From the NCBI RefSeq assembly GCF_031877795.1, contig NC_133933.1:23836029-23900028 (forward strand): 64,000 nt of DNA. The letters run 5' to 3'. The notes below the pieces were generated by a model that made no database searches, was not told the origin of the DNA, and saw only the letters and a list, made by a program, of their open reading frames with translations. The DNA is from Strix aluco (lineage: Eukaryota; Chordata; Aves; Strigiformes; Strigidae). Position 1 is the stretch's first letter, and each line of letters opens with the position of its first letter. Shown here piece after piece: positions 49,101-61,100 of this stretch. Position numbers and translations under genes: made by a program.

Positions 49101-52100
49101 GGTTGGTACTTAATGTGTCTGAGTCATAAGCAAGCAAAGCACTTCCACGACGAGGCTGGTGTGAGGCAGGGCATTCTGGAGCTGCGCTTTGGGGAGGACT
49201 TGGGTGATGCTTCTGTCCTGATTTGGGCTCTGGTGTTTCCCTTAAATTTTGCCTCTGCCTCTTGCAGCCCCCTCAGGAATTTCTTCAGACCACAGTCCTT
49301 GGAGTCGCCCCTCCTGGGCTCTCCAGGGCATGGACAGTTTGTGTAAGGAGTGGCTCTCAAAGGGATTGTGCATTGCGCTCGGAGGTCCGGCAGAGCAAGG
49401 CCCGCAGCCTCTTGTGCTGCAGCAGTCTCGAAGGAGGTTGTAGCAGATGAGCTGCGTGCTGTGACACGTCTTTTTTGGCAGCCTCTGTTTTGCTTTACTC
49501 GTGGCTACAGATGATCTGATTCTCATAGAGCAGAAACCTCTCCTTGTCTGCTCAGGGTTGGTATAGGCATGCAGAGGCTACGACCTTTCTCTTTCGAGTA
49601 AAACAGATGGGCTAAGCAACAGGGTGATGAACTGGTTAAGCTAGGTAAATGGTCCTTCCACGTCTATCCCCTTTGGGACCTTTCTCCAGCAGCTTGTCTG
49701 TCATACTAGATTTTCTTCTTAGACTTTGGCCTAAATAGTATTCATATTTAATTTAAAAAAAGATGAAAAAAATCACTTGTGTTTACCCAGATGTTCCTTT
49801 TATCTTGGGTTTTTTTTCCCTTGATTCTGTCCGAGTTGCTTCATCTTGGCCTAATGTGCTTTCTTCCTAGTCGCCCATGTTTGATGGCAAAGTCCCTCAC
49901 TGGCACCACTATAGCTGTTTCTGGAAGCGGGCTCGAATCGTGTCCCATGCGGACATTGACGGCTTCCCTGAGCTCCGGTGGGAAGATCAGGAGAAAATCA
50001 AGAAAGCCATTGAAACTGGAGGCCCTGGAGGAGGTAAGCAGAGGTCTCCTGGTGTTTGGAGGTTCAACTGGAACCATGCTCCCTCTTCTCAAGCTGTTAT
50101 TGTGGTTATTTGATTGCTGTGTCCCTTCAGCAAGCTGGAAGAATTGTTGTGGCATCTCTGCACTCTAGGGCTAGGACGCTGGCAGTGTGATACATGTTAT
50201 ATCAACAAGGGAAAAAGCCAAGTCAGTTAGCAGATGTATTGCCAAGTATTTCTTGTTGTCATGATTGGTGTATTTTGCTTTCAATTCTTTAACATTAAAA
50301 TAAATGCTGTTGTAGTACGTTGTTTTAATGATACCTTCACTGGTTATGTGTGGTTATGGTGGTGTATGGCCATGGTGGCTCTTTGAAATTGTTACACCGT
50401 GAACTAGTGAGTCAGGGGAGCAAGTGAGAAGGGTCTTAAGTACACACCAGTCTAAACTCGCTGCATCTCTGTAAATCAAGGATGCTGGGCAGTTTTAGAT
50501 TGATGTCTGCCCATTGAAATGTAGTGTACAAAAAATAAAAGCAAACTGGCAGTTGGGAAGAGGAGTTCTGCTTTGAGGCAGAGCTATTTGTGACTCCTGT
50601 TACAGTCAGTTCTTCAGTAAGATCTCACTTCATGAAAGAAGTAAAAAGGGTCTGCTCTGTGCACCTTTGAAAATCTTTTAAAATCATTAACTAAGCAATA
50701 CTGTACAATTGCTACTTGGCTGTTTAAAGAAGTCTTTCTATTTTAAAAGTGCTTTTGAGCATGGACTTCTTAGTTTGCTCTGTAGTCAAATTCTTGACAG
50801 GTGAGTTGCTGGAACACAGAGGTTTATTAATCCAGACTGCTAACAATCTGAGACAAAGAATAAGAAAATAAGGGAATGCCTTTTAAAGCAGAACTCTATA
50901 TTTGCTTTGTTCTCCAGGAAAAGGAGGGGAACAGGAAGGAGGTGGCAAGGCTGAGAAGAGCCTAAATGACTTTGCAGCAGAATATGCCAAGTCTAACAGA
51001 AGTACTTGCAAAGGCTGTGAACAGAAAATAGAAAAGGTAAAAAGCTTTTCTTAGTTCTCCATCTCTTGTCTTTTCTCCCACCGGTTCCAATTCAAACAGT
51101 GACTTTTGTAATTGCTTCCTGTCTGTCCTGCATATGGAAAGCACTTGCAGAGCTGCATTTCTGTGTCTGAGGAGCAGCTGCATCCTGGGCAGCTGACAGT
51201 AAAGGCATTCCTCAGGCATTGTAGCCTGGGCTTCAAATCTTCTGATGCTTCCTTTCACTTGGGTCTTAGAGCAGGTTGGAACACTGCTTGCCAGCTGTGG
51301 CAAGAGAGCCACCACTAACTGTAGCCTTTCCTGCTTGTGGCAGCACTGCAGAGGTGTTGGCCTCTTCCTACTCCTCAGCCAGACCAGCTCTGTTTGTGTG
51401 CAGTGTATCCTTATTAACTCCATGAAAGCAGACAAAACCAGCAATGCAGCCCTGTAGTTGAACATGCCTTGGTGCACTGTTTTAAAGACAGTTGGCAAAA
51501 TGAGGCTGTGAGCCTCTAATCGATATGAATAGACCTGCCAGTTGGGTAAGGTTGACAAGGGCCAAACACCAGTGCTGGTGTGCTTGTATCTGAAAAATAA
51601 TTTGCAGTAAGATGGGGTGAGATCATATTAGCACTGATGCTTGAGTGGTAGGGACATAAAGTTAATTTATATAGTTGCTTGCATGAGGTTTAGTCATGTG
51701 AGTTTTGCTCGTTCAAGCTTACTAGGAGTTGGAGTAGAGACTACAGGATTACCCATTTTGAGTGGCTTTTGAACAGAAAACCACCTAAAAAGATGGGGTT
51801 TTTTTCAACCTAGAAAGAGTACTGAAGAAAGCAGAGGAGCTGTAGTGAAAGGGTTTGAACAAAAGTTGCAGGCTTTGATAGAGGAACTGTTGCTATTTTA
51901 GAGGTGTTGGTAATGTTAACATCCTGCTCTTTCCAGAATGGCCTAACTATTGCTCTTGAGTTGCTTTAATCTACCTCAGGGCCAGATCCGGATTTCCAAG
52001 AAGATGGTGCATCCTGAAAAGCCACAGCTGGGAATGATAGATAACTGGTACCACCCGGACTGCTTTGTGAGCCGCCGAGCAGAGCTGGGCTTCCTCCCGG

Positions 52101-55100
52101 CCTATGGGGCCACCCAGCTCCTGGGCTTCAGCATCTTGAAAGCTGAAGATAAAGAAACTCTGAAGAAGCAGCTCCCGGCTACCAAGACTGAAGGGTATGT
52201 AAGAAATTGCATTGTCTAGAGGAGACGTTGCTTGCCTTTAAATACATCCATGATAAATGTTTTGTGACATTGTTGTCTCTGTTAAAAGAATATTGGTCGT
52301 AGGAGCATTTGGTCCTTCTGTGACCTTAGGCAGATGACAGCAAACAAATTCCCTGTCCCTGGGAGCGTGCAGTCCTCTTGCCCCCTGTGATTGCCTTGAG
52401 AAAATGCAGAGACCAGCAGCTGTGACTTGGAGGACTGATGTAGGGCTTTCAGCCATAAAATAATGCATGCTTAATACAAATGGATGCTGGGCTCTGTGCC
52501 TCCTTGTGTGATGCTGTTATCAGTGATGGCTTCTCTGCCTTAACCACTTGTTAGGGAATTGATTTGACATCTCTTATCTATGAGCTACTGATCTGTGACA
52601 GACACTGAATCTGATAATAGTGTTTATTGGCCCTGTAGTGCTTACACTTGGATGCCTTTGTTTGCTAAGTCTTTTATGTTACGTCTGAAATTTCATTGAC
52701 TTGCATTGAAATTTCTAGTGGGGGCTTTTGACAGAACTTGTACTGACAGAGAAGTGCTTCCAGGTGACTTGCTAGCTTTGGTCAGTCTTTCTCTGTTAAT
52801 GAAGGCTTTTGTTGTTTGTTTTTGAGGTGACTTTGCCTAGAGTCATGCTTCATAACACAAGCCAGTGTTGCATTATTCCCATGGAGGAAGGAACATAAGG
52901 TGTTTCTGGGTCCTACAAATAGGAGTGATCTTGTTGTGAAACATCGGCCTTTTCTGTGTACCTTTTAGACTGAATTCAGCTTTACTTTTGCAAGGATTCG
53001 CCATGAAACTGTCCAGTGAGATTGATGTCAGGTTCTGAGAAGCCATAGCCAGGTCAAGTCTGTGCAGTCTTTGTCAGTATTGGTCCTCCAGATATGTGGC
53101 GGCTGGGTGTGGGGTACTCTTCAGAGCCTTGCGTGTATGTGAATGGCATCCTCGGCCATAGGTAACAGAGCAGAGCGTGCATAAACTGATCTGTGTGCTG
53201 TTAAGAGGCTGCAACTTCCACGCTTTAGTCTTGGTTGGCAAGCAGTTGCTCCAGAAGCGTTCAGCAGTGGTGTGGGTGCTGAGGGTCCTGCAGTGCCATG
53301 GGTGTGGGTGCTCCTGCTGGAGCCTTGTCCGGTTCTGCACTGTTCACCTCGCTTGGCTGAATGACTGGAGGCTGAGACGAGCTGTCTGCATCTGCCCAGC
53401 AGCCTGCTGTCTTTTCACACAGGCGTTTTACTTCTGTGTGTATTGCAGGATGTAAGCAGAAGTACAGTGTTTTAATGCACTTGCAGCTTTTCAAGTAGTC
53501 CTTTGCTTTTTGTGCCAAGGTGCGTGTTCTGCTTTGTCCTAGAACAGTGTGTTAGTTTAATAAGGTTATTTGTAGTTTTCTCCCATGTCTTCAGGAAAGC
53601 TCTAGAGATTTGACTAAGTGTTTCTCTTGTCTGCCCTGACTCTGCTTTTCTGGGCTGCTTCTGGGATGCTATGCAAAATATGAAGGCTTTGTGAAGATAG
53701 GCCACAGGAGTAGTTTGCCAAGTCACTGTGTAAATAAAAGCCTAGAATTGCAGTGGAAAAAAGCTTAGATCGGTGATGTAGGGTAATGTGAACCAAGACC
53801 TCATGCCAGAAAAGCAGCAGGATGTCTAATCTTTCCTGCTTTCTAAGCACTGCATGAACAAGCCCCTCAACCGTGAAGGTGCTGGCTGGCTCTTATGCTC
53901 CACTACCTTTCTTCTGCTGTTTGGACTGTGTGCTTGAGCCAAGGGTATTAAGGGTCAATTGTAAAAATAGTTGTCTGTCAAACAAACTGAATGAGTGAGA
54001 GTGTAAATAAATAGAATGAGTGGAGAGGTGTGGTGTGCTTCCTACCTGGTGATTTTTCTGCCAAGAAAGCACAGAAGTTCTGGAGAAGCCAAAAGGAAAA
54101 CGCGCCAGAAGCTTTAATGAGATGCAGTTACCTCCGATAATTCATCTTGTGCATTCAATCAGATAACAGAAATTAAAGACAGAAATTACAGCATCTCACA
54201 GAAATGATGTTGCAGATCTGCTGTAGGTGAGATTCTCAAAATGATCTTTAAAGATCTTTCTCATTGTGCTGTGTCCAAATTATATGTTGACTCAGATGTC
54301 TCTGCAATTCAGATGTGACGCATCCAAATTCACGTGATGCTTCTGCATGTCTAGCCCGTACTCTGAGGAGAAGCTCAGATTGGGACTGCTCTGACAGCCC
54401 TTTCTGTAAGGGTGGCATGTGACATGCCTACTGCAGATGAGAGAAGCAAGGTGCCAAGCAGGGCTACCAAGAATAGGTTGGAAAATCCCTTCCCTCTGAA
54501 GTGCAAAATGGGAAGGTTTCCTGCAAGGATCCTGGCTCCTTTCCTTGGTCAGCTCTGGGTGAGCCATGCTGACCCTCCCCTGGGCTATGGGCTGTTGTGC
54601 TCAAGCTCCAGCACTTTGCAGGCCTGGTGAAGGAGGGTCTTGTGTCCTTGCGAGCAGCTTCTCTGTGGAAAGAGCGCTCATACACTGATGTAGGAAATGC
54701 CGTAGCAGCTTGCAATCTGCCTTTGACCGTGCTGCTTCGGTAGCATGTGTTACACCCTCCTGCTCTGAGCTGTAATACTTTTCTGTATTTTCTGCCTGGC
54801 TTGTTTGGGTAGAATTGCTGCCCAGGACAGGAGCAGTGTCATTCTGAAGATGTCATGCAGCACTGGATTAACTGCGGAGGTTGCCTGAGGCAGAGGCTAA
54901 GTACTCAGGTCAGCAACAATTTGGCAGTGCTTTACTGGGAGGAGGAGAGTTCTTGTTCCTCCCTGCCTCAGCTTCTTGCTTTATCCAGGGTTGCTGTGAC
55001 TGTCCTTTCCACCCTCTATTTTCACTGTAGGGAAGGGAACATGAAAAATAGAGATTAGATGGTAAGGAAGGGCCAGGCTAGAGTGGGACAGTTTGCCTCC

Positions 55101-58100
55101 CTCTTTATCTTAAAAGTTGGAATAAATCTTGTAGTTGTGTATCCTCCTTGAAGCTGGGAAGTGATTTGTGGTGTCTGGTAAGTACCAGTCCTTCTATGCA
55201 AGCCATACCAGTTGAATGTGGGAAGACTGTCCCTTCCCCAGCAGGAGAAAGGGTGGACACAGTAGCACCAGCTGCTGTTAGCAACACAGTGTTTGGTCCC
55301 AAGGATGGAAGATAAAATTAATGTGTGTGTCAGTGAGCGTGTATTTTATCGATTGTTTTAAAATTTGCTGCCTTGGGAGATGGGTTCAGCATTGCCATTC
55401 CCTTCTCCAGGCTGTGTAAAAGGACGATTAGTGTTTGCTTTAAGCCTTGGACGTAGCCAGGGACAAAAGTTAGAAGGTGGTAACTGACAGCTTTATGCCC
55501 CTCTGCAGTCAGGATGATCCCTCCTGCTCTGTGGTTTGTTCCAGTGGCTGGAACAGGTACAGTAATCACTCTGTCCGGCAGAGCAACCTGCTGTCTGTCC
55601 CCTTGAGGAGAAACTGCCAAAAGTGTGAGTCCCTGCTGGAATTTGGATGCTTTCCCTGGGTCACAGGGCCTCTCGGAGGGTGATTGCTTTCCAGCGGTTG
55701 GTGTGCTGGCTTTCCTCCCTTTGGAGACTAGGAGACAAGTTACAGCCTAGGAGTGAGCGCTGGCTTGCTGGAGGCAGCCTGACTGTCAGCTTGCCGAGGG
55801 AGAGGCACTGCACATACACATACACAGCGTTTGGGCACCCATCCTAAGTACTTACCTTATTAAGCCCTCTGGCTTGGGAAGGTGCAGCAGAGTGCTTTGC
55901 ACTCAAGCTGATACGTTTTTCCCAGATTTTGTTGTGTACCTGTGATTCTGTTAAAACTTACAGAAGTCATTATCCTCGTGACAGGGCTCAGTGGACACTC
56001 TGGTCTTGCCCCTTGCAGGGGCTGCCTCCAGGGAGGAGAGGGGACTTGCTTGGCCTGGGGACTTTTGAAGGCATGTCTGTGTGTGCTGTAACCAGTCCTG
56101 CCACACTGGTTCCTGCTTGCCTGATTTAGAAAACAATATGGAGTTTTTCCTCAAGAAATGCAAGCAATTGCTGGTAGCACAGTGTGGCTGTTGGCCCCCC
56201 TGAGACAGTTGTGCCTTACAGCATAGCCCCAGCTCGAATGATGGGACCTTGCAAGGGGGTAGCTGAAAGATGAGCTCTTCTGCAAAACCAGCCCCTTAAA
56301 GACTTGCAAAGTGCTTTGAATCATGGTTTGGTCAGAGGTGCTAATGATGAACTAGTGGTGGCCACTGCAAATAAAATGAGAACTTGGCCTATTTTAGGGC
56401 CAGGACAGTTACTAGAACTTGCAGATCTCTCATGCATGTGTCTCTGGGAGAAGAGTACCTTTTGACATCCTTCTGCAGCTTTATAGCTAATAAGCTGTCA
56501 TACAGGCTTAGTCTTAACAGTAGCAAAGTACTAGAAAGTGAAGTGTTTAAAATTGTAAGTAGGAGAGCAATCAAGAATGTCAACTTTATGGCTTAACCAT
56601 CAGCCACAGCTTATAAAGTTAAGACAGATGCTCTCTTAAAAAACCTGGCTGATGTTTCAAAACCATAGCAGCTCTGTCAAAATGAAGTGTGAGATCCAAG
56701 CTGTGTTCGTGCTCTGCCTCAAGTTGCAGGCCCATCCTGCCTCAAGTGGGACAAAATTGCCCTTTGTTTCCTCACAGGGAGAGCACACACTGATTTGATT
56801 CGTTGATACTGATGTATTTTGAAGCAGGCAGACCAAGGGGATGACATGACTCTGGAAACATAAATGATCTTCCTCTGAGGTCTCTTATCGTTCTGAAGTC
56901 TGCCAAAATCCCCTGGTTTTCATTTGGCTGCTTCTTTCAAGTCTTTCTCAAGCAGTGTTTTCTGTAACTTCTCCCTGCACAGCTCTAATAACAATAAATT
57001 TCCTCACACACAACTGCACAGTAGTATATCACGAAACCACTATCAGCCTGGGAGCACTTTGCAAGTAGAAACTTCCTCCTGTCTGATTTCAGAGACCTGA
57101 CTTAATTCCAGTCTGAAGAGAAACTAGCTGGGAGATACTTAGTTTCCTAGTGTGTTAGCTTATTAAAGTTACCATGTTTTCTGTCCTTTATTTCAGTATG
57201 GACTGTCTAAGCTGAAAAATCAAGCTGTTGGTTCAGCTGAAAGACATTATAGTCTTTTAAGCTGCATTGCTACACCTCCTCAGATTTGGAGAGGTATGCT
57301 TATATTCAGTGATTCTTAGGTATGCCTTTGGTGTATCTAATACAGGTGTAGATGAATATGCCTGAAACATTGCAGTATTTCATGTGCTCTTCTGCCAGAC
57401 CATACAGTTACACTTAGAGCTTTTTCACAGGGTACCTGACCTGATTGAGGCGGCTTGCATTGCAGAGCCAAGTACATGTCTACAATCTAGCACTGAGGAA
57501 TTTGAAAAATAGGTTTGCCTGCCAAAACTGAGGATATTCAAGCCTCTGCAGATATCGGCAGTCAGTAAACTGAGCTCTGGTAACTGTTGGACAGGCTTTT
57601 AAATAACTTCCTTTCATGTGTGTGTGTTTTGTTTTTCTCTGTTAGAAAGAGAAAAGGAGAAGAGGTAGATGGAAATGTGACTGCGAAAAAGAAACAAAAA
57701 AAAGAAAAAGAGAAAGAATCAAAGCAGGAGAAACAGCTGAAGGTGAGTTTTAGCTGATCGCATCCTAAAAACTGCTTTGTTAGAAGAGTGCAGTGTCAGG
57801 CACTAACTGAAGAGCCGTGGCACCTAGAGAGGGGCTGTACCTGGTGCCCAGACCAAGCAGAGTTGCAGCACAGCCAGTCCCTCATCTCCTGGCACAGGAG
57901 ATGCCCTGTCACTTAGGCTTTGCTGACAGCAATTCACCCTGTCGATTTCTCCTGAAAGACAGGAAGGAACTTCTCTAGGACTTGTGCTTATTGGATTTAA
58001 ATAGATTAGGTTAAATGCCTTCTCTCTCAGGGAGGCTGGTTCTGTGGCCCTTCCTGTGTCATCTGGTTCTGGTGGCTGAAGCTCTGAGCCCGAGCACTGT

Positions 58101-61100
58101 TGCAGAAATGCTTGGAAACCGATAAATGGCTCATTACAAAAATTAAGCAGAGGTAAAGTACGGAACTAGATTAATGAGAAATCCTATCTCTTCCACTCTC
58201 TGGGGACCTGTGTTCAGTTCTCGGATACAAAGTGTGATAGATCACAGCTTTCTACCTTTCAATTTCTAGAATACCGTGGGAAGAATTCCCAATAGAGCAT
58301 CAGGAATTTTGTGTTTATTGAAAGTTTGGCATAGGTACTTTCCAGTAAAAAAAATTAATAAGATGCTTATGCTGCCATTGAAGTTTTAATGGAGCTGTAG
58401 AAAAATGGTGTGACTGCCTTTGAAGAAAAGTTTTCTTTTTTGTTGTGTGGCAATACCTCGATTTTCAACAAAACTTAGCTGAGATGTTATCAAGGCAATT
58501 TGTTGGTCAGGGTTAACTTAACTTACTGATTTTTTTTTTTTTTTTTTAACAGCATTTCATCAAGCATGATCATAAACACTGAAAATTAAACCATTTAAAA
58601 CAGTGAATCAGTTCTTCCAGGGTAGACTGCATTTTTTTTTTACTGTAGCCAGTGACTACCATCCAGAAAGTATCTGAAATATTTTAGGATGCTTCTTTGC
58701 TGTCCAACCATTTCACCTTTTGTAGAAAGGCCCAAAAGAATGTTCAGGCTCCTCCGTGCTGCTGCAGGTGACTGATCTGGTAGCAATTCCTCTTATGCTT
58801 AAGTGGCTTAGAAGAACATTGCCTGATCAGCATTTCTGATTTTTGTTTTAATGCAAGGCCCAAATGCAGCCACATCCCTGCTGTTGTCAGTGTCATCTAG
58901 TTAGGTGATATTTGTAAAGGCTGTTGAGAGCTTGCTAAGGGTGGAAGTGTGATAGAAACAGGGGTTCCACACTACCTAAAAGCTAGCTGTCTTGTTAGTA
59001 TTGCTTGTACCTTCTTGTGTGGGATAGTGCCGTAAAGGTTACTCTATGGCCTTTCTTCACATGTATGTGATGGAGAAGCCTTGGTTTATACAGAATCCAT
59101 AGGGATGTCCTTCTGTGTATAATCTTGATAAGAAAGACTATTTGCTGAAGCCGTGATGTGTTCATGTATTCATACAGAAATCTGAAGCGTGTAGCTTTAA
59201 AGACCTGGTCTAGGTTTTTTGGGTAAAATGTGTGAAGGTTTAGACTAGATATTAGGAAGCATTTCTTTACAGAACGGGTTGTTAGGCGTTGGAATGGGCT
59301 GCCCAGGGAGGTGGTGGAGTCCCCATCCCTGGAGGTGTTTAATAAGAGTCGAGTTCACATAGCGCTTAGGGATATGGCGTAGTTGGGAACTGTTAATGTT
59401 GGGTTGATGGTTGGACAGGATGATCTTCAAGGTCTTTTCCAACCTAGACAATTCTGTGATTCTGTGTGACTCCCTTTTGATAAAGCTACTGGTTCTTGGT
59501 GCTCTTCATCTCACAGTCTGCATTTAAGATACCATGGGCTTGATAAAACCTTGTCCACATACTGTGGTTTCAGGAGTGTTCTTAGAAAGCAATCAATTGC
59601 AAGTAGTTAAGCTGCTGGGTTTTGTCAACAGGAGCAGACAGAGCTGATCTGGGGGATCAAGGATGAGCTGAGGAAGGTCTGTTCCACTAACGACCTGAAA
59701 GAGCTGCTGATCGCCAACAAGCAGGAAGTTCCTTCAGGGGAGAATGCCGTGAGTTGGTCTGTAGTTGCTTTGCATGTCTGCTGGGTCTTTTGGTTGGTGA
59801 AGCTGACCCGAACCAATATTGCTGCAAGGTCCACAAGTCTGAAGCATGTTCCTAATGTAACATTCAGAAATAAATTCATTGCAAAGCCCAGTCCTTTTGT
59901 CCCAGGACTCTGATGATAGTGCTGTTAGCTTGCTTGTGAAGGACTATTGGGTGGTGTGTGATGCTGAATTCAGCACCTTAGTCTCAGTGATGTGCCTTTA
60001 TTCTGATATGCCCAAACTGGTCCATGTGGGTTTTTTGTTGCTGGCTCTTCAAGAGCAAGTTAGTTATGGCACTTCAGATTGCTTCCCTCGACTGTTAAAT
60101 TATGCAAAAAGAAGCAAAAAATGCACAAATCCTTTCCTGGTGTCTTTTCTAAAAACAGTCAGTTTTCAGTCTGTGTAACTTGTGAAAGTCTTCTCTCTTT
60201 CGGAGCCACACATCACTTTAAGTATTTGTATTTATTAAGACTCTTTGTAAGAAGTGTGGGCTGGGATGTGGGAAGTGTCTAGACTCAAAATGGTCAAGAA
60301 ATACTCTCTAGGCAGGAAAATCGGGACTTGTCTGAGCCTACATTCCCACCTACCTACTCGTGTGCTCAGATGCAGTAGCTCGTCTCCTCCTGGGCTGTTC
60401 TGGCACGGCTGCCTGGTCAGGTGCTGTGTGGTAGGTATGCTCTCCTGAATGCCGAATCCAGACAGGAGAGACTGCGAACCGTGGGCGTGAGCAGATACGG
60501 TGTGACCGGGGAAACTTCATGTCATGTCTTTAAGGTGTCGTAAATCAATCGGTGCTGGTAAGAGTCTTGATTTATGTGCAGCGTATGCATGACAAGCGCT
60601 GGAAATGTCTACGTCTGCGTGCCAGCAGCCTGACAGTTACTTTTTTGTGCAGCCCAGTGTAATGTAGTGCGTGGGCTTCCAGCCTCCTTCTGCTGTGACC
60701 TGTTTTGTATTCTTTGTTGCTTTAGATTTTGGACCGAGTAGCAGATGGGATGGCATTTGGAGCTCTGCTTCCCTGCGAGGAGTGTAAGGGACAGTTTGTG
60801 TTCAAGAGTGATGCATATTACTGTTCAGGGGATATTACAGCCTGGACTAAGTGTGTTGCTAAAACGCAGACTCCCAACAGGAAAGACTGGGTGATCCCAA
60901 AGGTGGGTGTTTCCTACAAATCTGGTGATCTGAAGCACATTTCTTAACTGATGTTACTTCTTATAAGGAGATTGAATAAACAGCAGTGTTGGATGCCGGA
61001 GAGCAGAATGTGCTGCAGTGCTGAGCAGCTGTGACAGTGGGGAAGTCCTGTCACAGCTACGTCCCTCCCGGGGCAGGCAGCTAATGCATAACTAAATCAT

